Of a stretch of 64,000 bases of DNA, positions 55,522 to 64,000 are shown piece by piece. Below the pieces are notes generated by a model, which was given only the letters and a program-made list of their open reading frames with translations, made no database searches and had not been told where the DNA came from. The position numbers were made by a program, and so were the translations under genes. The stretch's first letter is position 1. Each line of letters opens with the position of its first letter. Origin of the DNA: Paracoccus jeotgali (GTDB lineage: Bacteria; Pseudomonadota; Alphaproteobacteria; Rhodobacterales; Rhodobacteraceae); contig NZ_CP025583.1 in the NCBI RefSeq assembly GCF_002865605.1, positions 1,344,501 to 1,408,500 on the forward strand. The letters run 5' to 3'.

Positions 55522-56391
55522 ATGACGACCAACCGCATCGCCTTTCAGGGCGAGCCGGGTGCCTATAGCCATCAGGCCTGCCGCGACGCCCGCCCCGACA
55601 TGGAAGCCCTGCCCTGCCGCACCTTCGAGGATGTGATCGACGCGGTCCGCGCGGGCGAGGCCGATCTGGCGATGCTGCCGGTCGAGAACTCGACCTATGG
55701 CCGGGTCGCTGACATCCACCACCTGCTGCCCGAATCCGGCCTGCATATCGTGGACGAGGCCTTCGTGCGCGTCCATATCAGCCTGCTGGCGCTGCCCGGC
55801 ACGCCGCTGTCCGAGATCACCGACGCGATGAGCCACACCGTCTTGCTGGGCCAGTGCCGCGGCTTCATGCGCCAGCACGGCATCCGCGGGATCACCGGCG
55901 CCGACACCGCCGGCTCGGCCCGGATCGTGGCGGATCGCGGACAGCGGCACATCGCCGCACTCGCATCGCCGCTGGCGGGCGAGATCTACGGGCTGGACCG
56001 TCTCGCGGACGAGATCGAGGACCGGCAGAACAACACCACACGATTTCTGGTCATGTCCCGCCAGCCCGACCACCGCCGCCGCCCCAACCGCGCGGGCGAG
56101 GACGGGATGATCACCAGCTTCGTCTTCCGCGTCCGCAACATCCCGGCGGCGTTGTACAAGGCGATGGGCGGGTTTGCGACGAACGGCGTGAACATGACGA
56201 AGCTGGAAAGCTACATGGTCGACGGCGTCTTCACCGCAACGCAGTTCTACGCCGATATCGAGGGCCACCCGGACGACGCCAATGTCCGCCTGGCGCTGGA
56301 GGAGCTGTCCTATTTCACCTCGATGATGAACATCCTCGGCGTCTACCCCGCCGACCCCCTGCGCGCGATGCAGCGCATGGCGCAGGGGTGA
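55522..56391 (+). CDS. pheA: prephenate dehydratase
   Basis: A 289-residue enzyme for phenylalanine synthesis. FQGEPGAYSHQACRDA begins the catalytic domain; NNTTRFLVM holds the essential Thr. From about 195 an ACT domain follows, with MTKLESYMV where others have ESRP; it would bind Phe for feedback control. No chorismate mutase domain is fused; a separate one starts at 63905. Start ATG 55522 follows GAGGTGAGAGG. Confidence 0.95.
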   Translation: MTTNRIAFQGEPGAYSHQACRDARPDMEALPCRTFEDVIDAVRAGEADLAMLPVENSTYGRVADIHHLLPESGLHIVDEAFVRVHISLLALPGTPLSEITDAMSHTVLLGQCRGFMRQHGIRGITGADTAGSARIVADRGQRHIAALASPLAGEIYGLDRLADEIEDRQNNTTRFLVMSRQPDHRRRPNRAGEDGMITSFVFRVRNIPAALYKAMGGFATNGVNMTKLESYMVDGVFTATQFYADIEGHPDDANVRLALEELSYFTSMMNILGVYPADPLRAMQRMAQG

Positions 56392-56647
56392 GGGCGGCGA
56401 GTAAGATCGTCCGTCGAGTTGTGGTCGGCTGAGGGCTTGGAGAATAGTCGCGACGAGCCACTCCGCTGAAGCTGGTTTGCGTTAGCGGAAGCCCACAGAC
56501 TGTCAGCCGTCGGCCACCAAAGGCAGGGCGCCGCGCCCGAGCCGGGTGAGGTCGCCAAATTAAGCAGGCCCGGCGCCACGGGCCACTGCCCCCGGATGGC
56601 ATCGAGACGCGATGCAAAACGAAGTCGCACCCCTTCCAGCGCCCTCT

Positions 56648-57091
56648 TCAACTCAAGACGTCATCCACGAACGCCTTCACCTTCTTCGCGATCTTCCGGT
56701 CCAGCTGCCCCTTGCCCAGCTTGGCCGTCTGCAAGGCCAGCCGGGCGCGCATGTTCCGGGGCCGAACGTCGAGTTCAAAGATCAGCCGCGTCTTTTGCCG
56801 CGACATCGCGATGACGCTCAGGTCCAGCCGCAAATCGAAAGGCGTTGACACGCCCGTCAGGCCCAGCCGCTCGGGCCGGTCGAACTGCACCAGCGCCAGT
56901 TGCAACTCGCGCCGCTGCCCGCGCCAGTCGAAGGCCAGATTCCACACCCTCGCCCCGATCGAGATGTCGTTGACCGGCGTCACCGCCACCCCGCGGCGCA
57001 GCAGCATGCGTTCGAGCCGGTCAAAGTCGGCGAGCGCATCGAAAAGCTCGGTCGCCGCCACCTGTCTGTCGATTCTGGTCGAGAACTTCAT
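56648..57091 (-). CDS. SRPBCC-fold protein
   Basis: A 147-residue protein with the START/SRPBCC layout: MKFSTRIDRQVAATELFDAL, then WNLAFDWRGQRRELQL and LTGVSTPFDLRLDLSV. The fold forms a hydrophobic pocket for lipids or aromatics. The C-terminus has a basic amphipathic helix (KIAKKVKAFVDDVLS). The function is unknown. The 256 bp between it and pheA show no gene. Confidence 0.8.
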   Translation of the reverse strand: MKFSTRIDRQVAATELFDALADFDRLERMLLRRGVAVTPVNDISIGARVWNLAFDWRGQRRELQLALVQFDRPERLGLTGVSTPFDLRLDLSVIAMSRQKTRLIFELDVRPRNMRARLALQTAKLGKGQLDRKIAKKVKAFVDDVLS

Positions 57092-57234
57092 CCGAACATC
57101 TTACCCGCAAAATCACATGCCGTGTCGATACTTGCCCGCATAAGCTGTTGCAACCCGGCTTCCCCTCCCGCCGCTGAAAAGGTTTCTGCCACAATCTCTG
57201 GTTGCATTTGATTGACCCCGCGTTCTAATTCCTG

Positions 57235-59103
57235 ATGTGTCGCGTGCCGCTTCATGCGCGTCACATGCCCCTTCCGAGGTTCCAGTTCTTGCCCGACGGC
57301 TCGTCCCCCGATGCAGGTGATGCCCGCCCCGCCAGAGTTAAGGCGGCCGCCAGCACCATCACGCTGCGCATCCTCGCCACGACGGATCTGCACATGAACC
57401 TGGGCGCCGAGCGGTCGTCGGGCGGTCTCGCGCGGCTGGCAAGCGTCATCGAAACCCAGCGCCGGGTGTTTCAGAACGTGCTGCTCTTCGAAAATGGCGA
57501 TCTGATCGAAGGCACGCCTCTGGGAGAGGAAATCGCCCGCAGCGGCCTCGGCGCGGGCGAGGTTCACCCGGCCGTCGCGGCGCTGAACGCGCTCGGCTAT
57601 GACGCGGCGACGCTGGGCAATCACGACTTCACCCATGGCACCGCCTTTCTGCGACGCGCCCTGCGTGACGCGGCCTATAAGGTGACCGTCGCCAACGCCG
57701 CCCTGCTGGACGGCCCCCCGATCTGGACCGACAGCGTGCTGCTGGACCGCCGGTTCCACGATGGCGAGGGCCGCAGCCATCCGATTCGCGTCGGCGTCTT
57801 CGGCGTGCTGCCGCCCCAGACGGTCCGATGGGAGGCGGGGCTGGCCGGCCGGATGAGGACTGAGGATGTCACCCTCGCCGCCGCCCGTGCTGCCACCGCG
57901 CTGCGCGGTGCGGGGGCGCAGGTGGTCGTCGCGCTCAGCCATGGCGGTGTCGGCATGCAGGGCGTTTCCAACCCCGAAAACGCGGCGGGCGAGATCGCGT
58001 GCCTGCCCGGGATCGATGCAGTCATCGCCGGTCACACCCATGAATTGTCGGTGATGCCCTCTGCCCCCGGACAGGCTCCGATCGTGACTGCCGGCTGCGG
58101 CGGTTCTCACCTCGCCGCGATCACGCTGCGCTTTGACCCAGACGAGGCTAGCGGTCCCCGCAACTGGCGGATCACCTGCATTGGGGTCGACGCCTTGCCT
58201 GCCGCCGATCAGCCCTCGCCGCGCGTGATCGCATTGATGAAACGCGTCCCGGCCAGTGTGATCCGCCGGCTGAACAGCCCGGTAGGGGAATGCGATCAGC
58301 GATTGAGCAGCCATTTCTCGCTGCTGGGCAGGGACAGCGGCTTGCGGCTTGTCGATGCGGCGGCGCGGCACTGGCTGCAGCAGGTGGCGCCGGAGGGGCC
58401 GCCAATCCTTGGCGCCTATGCGCCGTTTCACACCGGCGGACGCGGCGGGCCGGGCAACTTTATCGATATTCGCGCCGGTGCGCTTCGGCGGCAGGACGTG
58501 TGCACCCTCTATCCGTTCAGCAATCGCATCGGCCTGATCGAGATATCCGGCGACGAGCTTCTGGACTGGCTTGAACGCGCGGGATCGATCTTCCACCGGA
58601 TCGATGGCGGCAGCGAAGACACCCCCCTGGTCGATCCCGCTTTTGCGGGGTTCCAGTTCGATGTCGCGACGGGGATCGACTATAGTCTCGACTTGGCACA
58701 ATCGGCGGCTTTCGATCCCAGCGGGCGGCACATCTTCAACACTCGGCGGCTGACCGAGGCGCGCCATCAGGGGCGCAGCATCCGCCCGGCGGACCGGTTC
58801 CGGCTGATCGTCAACAGCTATCGGCTGGGCGGCGGCCCGCTCTATGGTGCGCTGACGCAGGGGAAACGCTGCCTGCTGCCGGATTCGGCACGGCTGCACA
58901 TGCGAGAGATCCTGACCCGCTTCCTCGCCCTCGGCCCGGTGGCGAAACTGCCGGAAACGCCGCTGTTCACCCTGACCGCCCCGCCCGGCAGCACCGCGAG
59001 TTTCGACACCGCGCCCGAGGCGGACCCGGCCTGCAGCCCCATCCCGGTCGCCGCCGATTCGATCACGCCGCAGGGCTTTCGGCGGCTCGTTTTGCGGTTC
59101 TGA
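57235..59103 (+). CDS. bifunctional 5'-nucleotidase / 2',3'-cyclic phosphodiesterase-like
   Basis: A 622-residue metallophosphatase. Metal-binding motifs are ATTDLHMNL, ENGDLIEG, LGNHDF, and VIAGHTHEL; the C-terminal nucleotidase domain has YPFSNRIGLIEISGDELLDWLE (given in part) and VNSYRLGGG. Relatives (CpdB) are periplasmic, but no signal peptide is evident here, so it might be cytoplasmic. ATG 57235 or ATG 57265 could be the start. It sits alone before the SRP RNA. Confidence 0.87.
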   Translation: MCRVPLHARHMPLPRFQFLPDGSSPDAGDARPARVKAAASTITLRILATTDLHMNLGAERSSGGLARLASVIETQRRVFQNVLLFENGDLIEGTPLGEEIARSGLGAGEVHPAVAALNALGYDAATLGNHDFTHGTAFLRRALRDAAYKVTVANAALLDGPPIWTDSVLLDRRFHDGEGRSHPIRVGVFGVLPPQTVRWEAGLAGRMRTEDVTLAAARAATALRGAGAQVVVALSHGGVGMQGVSNPENAAGEIACLPGIDAVIAGHTHELSVMPSAPGQAPIVTAGCGGSHLAAITLRFDPDEASGPRNWRITCIGVDALPAADQPSPRVIALMKRVPASVIRRLNSPVGECDQRLSSHFSLLGRDSGLRLVDAAARHWLQQVAPEGPPILGAYAPFHTGGRGGPGNFIDIRAGALRRQDVCTLYPFSNRIGLIEISGDELLDWLERAGSIFHRIDGGSEDTPLVDPAFAGFQFDVATGIDYSLDLAQSAAFDPSGRHIFNTRRLTEARHQGRSIRPADRFRLIVNSYRLGGGPLYGALTQGKRCLLPDSARLHMREILTRFLALGPVAKLPETPLFTLTAPPGSTASFDTAPEADPACSPIPVAADSITPQGFRRLVLRF

Positions 59104-59142
59104 TCGGGGTTGCATCGCGGCGCGGGCTTGCCTATCTAGGCG

Positions 59143-59241
59143 CTGAGAGGCTGGCGCGGGCGAACGCTTCGCCAAACCGGTCAGGTCCGGAAGGAAGCAG
59201 CCGTAACGAATTTCGTTCGGGTCGCTGTCCAGTCTCTCACC
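59143..59241 (+). ncRNA. ffs: signal recognition particle RNA (small bacterial type)
   Basis: The conserved apical motif GTCAGGTCCGGAAGGAAGCA is at about 59180..59199. The ends pair: GAGAGGCTGG (about 59145) with CCAGTCTCTC (about 59229..59238). Length is about 99 nt. It binds Ffh (62415..63908) to target membrane proteins during translation. Position before dnaX is as in related bacteria. Ends are given to within a few bases. Confidence 0.93.
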
Positions 59242-59355
59242 CCTCCCCGATTGCTCGACCCAGCGCCCTGCATCTGGCGCCGTCGCCCCCGCCCATCTGC
59301 GCGGTTGTCGCCACTTGGCGCCGGGGCTAATGTGCCGCGAGCAGGAAAAGGCCCC

Positions 59356-61167
59356 ATGATCGCAAGCGAACAGAATTATCAGGTGCTGGCGCGGAAATAC
59401 CGGCCCGAGACGTTTTCCGACCTCGTCGGTCAGGATGCGATGGTGCGCACGCTGAAAAACGCGTTCGCCTCGTCCCGGATCGCGCAGGCCTTCGTGATGA
59501 CCGGCATCCGCGGCACCGGCAAGACGACCACCGCGCGGATCATCGCCAAGGGGCTGAACTGCACCGGGCCGGATGGCACGGGCGGGCCGACGGTCGAGCC
59601 GTGCGGGCAGTGCGAGCACTGCGTCGCGATCTCGCAAGGGCGTCACGTCGATGTGATGGAAATGGACGCGGCCAGCCGGACGGGCGTCGGCGACATCCGC
59701 GAGATCATTGAATCCGTTCACTATCATGCTGCCTCGGCGCGCTTCAAGATCTACATCATCGACGAGGTGCACATGCTCTCGACCAGTGCGTTCAACGCGC
59801 TGCTCAAGACGCTGGAAGAGCCGCCGCCGCATGTGAAGTTCATTTTCGCCACCACCGAGATCCGCAAGGTGCCGGTCACGGTGCTGTCGCGCTGCCAGCG
59901 CTTCGACCTGCGCCGGATCGAGCCAGAGGTGATGATCGCGCTGCTGCGCCGGATCGCCGATGCCGAGGGCGCGCAGATCAGCGACGAGGCGCTGGCGCTG
60001 ATCACGCGGGCGGCCGAAGGCTCGGCGCGCGATGCGACCTCGATCCTCGATCAGGCGATCAGCCATGGCGCGGGCGAGACGACTGCGATGCAGGTGCGCG
60101 CGCTGCTGGGGCTGGCCGATGGCGGCCGCATCCTCGATCTGTTCGAGATGATCCTGCGCGGCGATGCGGCGCAGGCGCTGGCGGAACTGCAGGCGCAATA
60201 TGCCGACGGGGCCGATCCGGTGGCGGTGCTGCGCGATCTGGCCGAGGTGACGCATTGGATCTCGATCGTGAAGATCACGCCCGAGGCCAGTGACGATCCC
60301 ACCGTCTCGCCCGATGAGCGCGAGCGCGGGGCGGCGCTGGCCGAGCGGATCCCGATGCGGGTGCTGACGCGGATGTGGCAGATGCTGCTGAAAGCGCTCG
60401 AAGAGGTCTCGACCGCGCCCAATGCGATGATGGCGGCCGAAATGGCGGTGATCCGCCTGACCCATGCCGCGGATCTGCCCGACCCCGAGGCGCTGATCCG
60501 CAAGATCCAGTCCGCTCAGGCGGCGGGCGAGTTCAGCCGGCCCACCGGCAACGGCTCGGGTGGCACGACAGCTTCCCCGCAGGCAACCGCGCGCTCCGCA
60601 CCCGTCGCGGCGACGCGCGTGACGCAGGCTGGGCATGGTGGAAGCGTGATGGCCGCGCAGGCGCTGGCGCCGTCGGCGGTGCCCGAGAGTTTGATCGCCG
60701 CCTATCCCGATTTCGAAGCGGTTCTGGACCTCATCCGGCGGATGCGAGACATGCCGCTGCTGATCCTGGTCGAGAACCATCTGCGGCTGGCCCGCTACAG
60801 CCCCGGCCGGATCGAGTTCCAGCCCACGCCCGACGCCCCGCGCGATCTGGCGTCGCGGCTGGCCGAACGGCTGCGGGGCTGGACCGGCGGGCAGCGTTGG
60901 GCGGTGACCGTGGTCAACGAGGGCGGCGCGCCGACCCTGGCCGAACGCCGCGCCGAGGCCGAGGCCGAGGCATTGGCGCGGGCGCGGGCGAACCCGCTGG
61001 TTCAGGCGACGCTGGCGGCCTTCCCCGAGGCGCGGCTGCTGGCCGCCCGCCCTGCCCCCAGCGAAAGTGACAGCACCCCGGAACCCGTCGAGGCGGACCG
61101 GCATGATGACGGGGTCGGGCCGGTTGGCGCGGCCGAGGAATGGGACCCGTTCGAGGACGAGGAGTAG
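59356..61167 (+). CDS. dnaX: DNA polymerase III subunit gamma/tau
   Basis: A 603-residue clamp-loader subunit. Walker A GIRGTGKTTTA (50-60), zinc-binding NCTGPDG...CGQCEHC, IIDEVHMLS (Walker B), and SRC in VLSRCQRFD, with its Arg finger. Residues from about 370 on are the tau-like C-terminus. ATG 59356 is selected by the MIASEQNYQVLARKYRP start. ybaB follows 3 bp past the stop and recR 6 bp later, a conserved operon. Confidence 0.95.
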   Translation: MIASEQNYQVLARKYRPETFSDLVGQDAMVRTLKNAFASSRIAQAFVMTGIRGTGKTTTARIIAKGLNCTGPDGTGGPTVEPCGQCEHCVAISQGRHVDVMEMDAASRTGVGDIREIIESVHYHAASARFKIYIIDEVHMLSTSAFNALLKTLEEPPPHVKFIFATTEIRKVPVTVLSRCQRFDLRRIEPEVMIALLRRIADAEGAQISDEALALITRAAEGSARDATSILDQAISHGAGETTAMQVRALLGLADGGRILDLFEMILRGDAAQALAELQAQYADGADPVAVLRDLAEVTHWISIVKITPEASDDPTVSPDERERGAALAERIPMRVLTRMWQMLLKALEEVSTAPNAMMAAEMAVIRLTHAADLPDPEALIRKIQSAQAAGEFSRPTGNGSGGTTASPQATARSAPVAATRVTQAGHGGSVMAAQALAPSAVPESLIAAYPDFEAVLDLIRRMRDMPLLILVENHLRLARYSPGRIEFQPTPDAPRDLASRLAERLRGWTGGQRWAVTVVNEGGAPTLAERRAEAEAEALARARANPLVQATLAAFPEARLLAARPAPSESDSTPEPVEADRHDDGVGPVGAAEEWDPFEDEE

Positions 61168-61170
61168 ACG

Positions 61171-61515
61171 ATGTTCAAGGGATTGGGCGGCATTGGCGAC
61201 ATGGCCAAGATGATGGCCGCCGCCAAGGATATGCAGGCCAAGATGGCCGAGATGCAGGAAAGCCTGGCCGGGATCACGGTCACCGGCGAGGCCGGGGCCG
61301 GGCTGGTCCGGGTCGAGGCGACGGCCAAGGGCGAGCTGACCGGGCTGGAGATCGATCCGTCGATCTTTGTCGCCTCGGAAAAGCAGGTGGTCGAGGATCT
61401 GATCCTCGCCGCCGTCAAGGACGCGCAGCGGCGCGCGCAGGAACGCGCGCAGTCGGAAATGGCGCGGATCACGCAGGAACTCGGCCTGCCGGCTGACATG
61501 AAGCTGCCCTTCTGA
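61171..61515 (+). CDS. YbaB/EbfC nucleoid-associated protein
   Basis: A 114-residue YbaB-family protein. It is Met/Lys-rich at the start (MAKMMAAAKDMQAKMAEMQ), followed by VEATAKGELTGLEIDPSI. These small dimeric proteins bind DNA and are almost always between dnaX and recR, as here. Confidence 0.93.
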   Translation: MFKGLGGIGDMAKMMAAAKDMQAKMAEMQESLAGITVTGEAGAGLVRVEATAKGELTGLEIDPSIFVASEKQVVEDLILAAVKDAQRRAQERAQSEMARITQELGLPADMKLPF

Positions 61516-61521
61516 CCGCTG

Positions 61522-62118
61522 ATGGCCGAAGGCAGCGATGACATTCAGGCGCTGATCGCGGCGATGGCGCGTCTGCCGGGTCTGGGGCCGCGCTCGGCCC
61601 GGCGGCTGGTCCTGTCGCTGCTGGCGCGGAACTCTGGCCAGATGAGCCAGCTTGCGACGCTGATGGCCAAGGTCGCGAGCACCGCGCAACCTTGCGCGCG
61701 CTGCAACAACCTGTCCGACCGCGAGATCTGCGCGATCTGTGCCGATCCGGCGCGGGCGACCGGGGAAATCTGCGTGGTCGAGGATGTGGCCGATCTGTGG
61801 GCACTGGAACGGGGGCGGGCCTTTCGCGGGCGCTATCATGTACTGGGCGGAACGCTGTCGGCGCTGGACGATGTGGGGCCGGCCGATCTGGGCATCCCGC
61901 GCCTGCTGTCGCGCATTGAGGACGAAGCCGTGACCGAGGTGATCCTGGCGCTGAACGCCACCATCGAAGGCCAGACCACCGCGCATTACATCGCCGACGC
62001 CCTGCCCGAGGCGCTGACCGTCACCGGGCTGGCGCAGGGCGTGCCCATCGGCGGGGAGCTCGACTATCTGGACGACGGCACCATCACCGCGGCCCTGCGC
62101 GCCCGGCGCCGGTTCTGA
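61522..62118 (+). CDS. recR: recombination mediator RecR
   Basis: A 198-residue RecR. Helix-hairpin-helix [14 protein letters not shown], zinc finger Cys58, Cys61, Cys70, Cys73, then a Toprim domain with [14 protein letters not shown]. With RecF/RecO it loads RecA on gapped DNA. Last gene of the dnaX operon. Confidence 0.95.
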   Translation: MAEGSDDIQALIAAMARLPGLGPRSARRLVLSLLARNSGQMSQLATLMAKVASTAQPCARCNNLSDREICAICADPARATGEICVVEDVADLWALERGRAFRGRYHVLGGTLSALDDVGPADLGIPRLLSRIEDEAVTEVILALNATIEGQTTAHYIADALPEALTVTGLAQGVPIGGELDYLDDGTITAALRARRRF

Positions 62119-62244
62119 CCCTCGCCCAACATCATCCGTTCCGATTCGCACCATCCACCCTCACCCCCGATCGCGCTCAGGCTAGGCTCACGCGGCTGAA
62201 GATCGGGTTAACGCGCGAATCCCGGCAAAAATCCCGCTTGGCGC

Positions 62245-62273
62245 TTGACTTTGGCGGCTGGCGGACGTATCTG
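62245..62273 (+). promoter_or_regulatory. candidate ffh promoter
   Basis: TTGACT (62245..62250) and TATCTG (62268..62273) are separated by 17 bp, in the 296-bp spacer between recR and ffh. It leaves a leader of about 135 nt. AGGAGG at 62405..62410 is the ribosome binding site. Confidence 0.45.
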
Positions 62274-62414
62274 CGGCGCGATTTACCCGGAAGCATGGCC
62301 TTCCGGTCCCCGACCAGCGAAGCGGGGATCGCCCCCCGTCAGCGCGTTGCGCCCACGGGGGCGATACTGCTTCCGTGACCGGCGACAACGCAACCGGACC
62401 CTTAGGAGGCCCGC

Positions 62415-63908
62415 ATGTTCGAGAACCTCTCCGACCGTCTTGGCGGCGTCTTCGACCGGCTGACCCGTCAGGGCGCCCTGACCGAGGATGACGTCACCGC
62501 CGCCATGCGCGAGGTCCGCACCGCGCTGCTCGAGGCCGACGTATCGCTGCCGGTGGCGCGCGGTTTCGTCAAATCGGTGACGCAGAAGGCGACCGGCGCC
62601 TCGGTCACGAAATCGGTGACGCCGGGGCAGCAGGTGGTCAAGATCGTCCATGACGAGCTGATCAAGGTGCTGCAGGGCGACGGGCCGGCCGACAGCCTGC
62701 GGATCGACAACCCGCCGGCGCCGATCCTGATGGTCGGGCTGCAGGGCTCGGGCAAGACCACGACCACGGCCAAGATTGCCAAGCGGCTGAAAGAGCGCGA
62801 GAAAAAGCGTGTTCTGCTGGCCTCGCTGGACACCAACCGGCCGGCGGCGATGGAGCAGCTGGCGATTCTGGGCAAGCAGGTCGGAGTCGATACGCTGCCC
62901 ATCGTTGCGGGCGAATCGGCCGTGCAGATCGCCCGCCGCGCCAAGCAGCAGGCCAGCCTTGGCGGCTATGACGTCTATATCCTGGACACCGCGGGCCGTC
63001 TGCATATCGATGCAGTGCTGATGGACGAGGTGCAGGCGGTCCGCGATATCGCCTCGCCCCGCGAGACGCTGCTGGTGGTCGACGGGCTGACCGGGCAGGA
63101 CGCGGTCAATGTGGCGACCGAATTCGACGACAAGGTCGGCATTACGGGCGTCGTGCTGACGCGGATGGATGGCGACGGGCGTGGCGGTGCGGCGCTGTCG
63201 ATGCGCGCCGTGACCGGCAAGCCGATCCGCTTTGTCGGTCTCGGCGAAAAGATGGACGCGCTGGAAAGCTTCGATGCCGAGCGGATCGCCGGTCGCATCC
63301 TCGGCATGGGCGACATCGTCGCGCTGGTCGAGAAGGCCCAGCAGGTGCTGGAGGTCGAGCAGGCCGAGCGCATGATGAAGCGCTTTCAGAAGGGCATGTT
63401 CAACATGAACGACCTGAAAGGCCAGCTGGAACAGATGCAGAAGATGGGCGGCATGGGCAGCATCATGCAGATGATGCCCGGCATGTCCAAGATGGCCAAG
63501 CAGGCCGAAGAAGCGGGCATGAACGACCAGATGATCCGGCGCCAGATCGCGCTGATCAACTCGATGACCCGCAAGGAACGCGCCAATCCCGAGCTGTTGC
63601 AGGCCAGCCGCAAGAAGCGGATCGCGGCCGGCGCCGGGCTTGAGGTGTCAGAGCTGAACCGGCTGCTGAAGATGCAGAAGCAGATGGCCGACACCATGAA
63701 GAAGCTGGGCAAGATGAAGGGCGGGATGCTGAAACAAGCCATGCGCGCCATGACCGGCAAGGGCGGCGGGCTGCCCGATATGGGTCAGGTCGATCCCAGC
63801 AAGATGGCCGAGGCAACCAAGATGCTGCAGGACCCGCGCGGTCTGGGCGGGCAGCTGGGCGGGATGAACCTGCCCGGCGGGCTGTCCGGCATGTTCGGCA
63901 AGAAATGA
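62415..63908 (+). CDS. ffh: signal recognition particle GTPase Ffh
   Basis: A 497-residue SRP54. N domain (FENLSDRLGGVFDRLT), G domain with GLQGSGKTTTTAK (108-120), DTAGRL and TRMDGDGRGGA, then the Met-rich M domain (MQKMGGMGSIMQMMPGMSKM) that binds signal peptides and SRP RNA. AGGAGG stands 4 bp upstream of ATG. The following gene starts within its stop (ATGA). The partner RNA is at 59143..59241. Confidence 0.97.
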   Translation: MFENLSDRLGGVFDRLTRQGALTEDDVTAAMREVRTALLEADVSLPVARGFVKSVTQKATGASVTKSVTPGQQVVKIVHDELIKVLQGDGPADSLRIDNPPAPILMVGLQGSGKTTTTAKIAKRLKEREKKRVLLASLDTNRPAAMEQLAILGKQVGVDTLPIVAGESAVQIARRAKQQASLGGYDVYILDTAGRLHIDAVLMDEVQAVRDIASPRETLLVVDGLTGQDAVNVATEFDDKVGITGVVLTRMDGDGRGGAALSMRAVTGKPIRFVGLGEKMDALESFDAERIAGRILGMGDIVALVEKAQQVLEVEQAERMMKRFQKGMFNMNDLKGQLEQMQKMGGMGSIMQMMPGMSKMAKQAEEAGMNDQMIRRQIALINSMTRKERANPELLQASRKKRIAAGAGLEVSELNRLLKMQKQMADTMKKLGKMKGGMLKQAMRAMTGKGGGLPDMGQVDPSKMAEATKMLQDPRGLGGQLGGMNLPGGLSGMFGKK

Positions 63909-64000
63909 CCCGTCCCGCCATGTCCGCCGACCCCGCCGCATCCGATGCCACGCAGGCCGCCTCGCGCGCGGCCGAGCTGCTGAAAGGGCACCGCGCCAGC
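63905..64000 (+). CDS. probable chorismate mutase, 5' end only
   Basis: ATG 63905 overlaps the ffh stop. Thirty-two codons are visible (MTRPAMSADPAASD, then ASRAAELLKGHRAS), ending at the window edge. The leucine-rich start ELLKGHRAS fits the first helix of AroQ-type chorismate mutases, which follow ffh in Paracoccus relatives. It would supply prephenate to PheA. The identification rests mainly on position. Confidence 0.5.
   Translation, partial: MTRPAMSADPAASDATQAASRAAELLKGHRAS

Noticed and set aside
57088..62154. Stop-free minus-strand frame of 1,688 codons
   Set aside because: It is antisense to the 5'-nucleotidase, SRP RNA, dnaX, ybaB and recR, all firmly identified; its His/Gln/Arg-rich composition is that of the reverse strand of GC-rich genes.

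Overview
The window reads as the chromosome of a GC-rich alphaproteobacterium of the Rhodobacteraceae/Paracoccaceae, most like Paracoccus. The pointers are a phaR-phaP-phaC-phaZ cluster, a membrane-anchored acidic cytochrome c552, a fused ispDF, hflK-hflC, the ffs/dnaX/ybaB/recR neighbourhood, and ffh followed by a chorismate mutase start. This is inferred from protein and gene-order recognition only; no database was searched.

The window has two halves that meet at a tRNA-Ser(GGA) gene (32554..32643, minus). Left of it (1..32.5 kb) is accessory DNA. It holds an IS3-family element, two near-identical IS66-family elements in opposite orientation (2409..4775 and 14878..17243, each with a perfect 8-bp target duplication), an IS5-family element, and IS30 and IS3 relics. 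It also holds decayed pieces of a restriction methylase (hsdM), an arsenite exporter (ACR3 type), a Phd-type antitoxin and mgtC. Intact cargo includes a CPA1 antiporter, an nnrD-histidine phosphatase pair, an RTX protein ending in a CFI-box-like domain, an AAA+ ATPase, an SRAP protein, a NylB-like serine hydrolase, a PD-(D/E)XK nuclease-like protein and an Fbp-type ferric-iron ABC transporter. At the tRNA end sits a mobilisation module (AlpA-like regulator, ribbon-helix-helix-like protein, relaxase). I infer a mobilisable island integrated at the tRNA 3' end; the integrase and the far end are not in view.

The least explained part is 22.48..24.63 kb. A perfect DnaA box is followed by twelve GTTAC/GTAAC motifs, five of six forward on the left and five of six reversed on the right, around a 30-nt strictly alternating purine-pyrimidine tract. 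About 1.7 kb further on is an AT-rich array of ATCAATGCATC repeats with an inverted repeat. Both look like binding arrays of an origin or partition site, but no Rep or Par protein is recognisable nearby.

Right of the tRNA (32.6..64 kb) is compact core chromosome: PHA storage (phaR, phaP, phaC, phaZ), purU, a 2Fe-2S ferredoxin, a DegP-type protease, hflK-hflC, gor-rpiA, ispDF-pgpA-cinA, a glycosyltransferase, a yejABEF-type peptide importer, cytochrome c, pheA, a 5'-nucleotidase-like protein, SRP RNA, dnaX-ybaB-recR and ffh. Two sites matching the published PhaR motif CTGC-N3-GCAG lie upstream of phaP.

Quality caution: many broken genes in the left half (tnpB, tnpC, RTX repeats, hydrolase, IS3 orfB) differ from an intact form only by one base in a short G/C run. 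The two IS66 copies show five such differences that fully account for their 1-bp length difference. Some apparent pseudogenes may therefore be sequencing or polishing errors.
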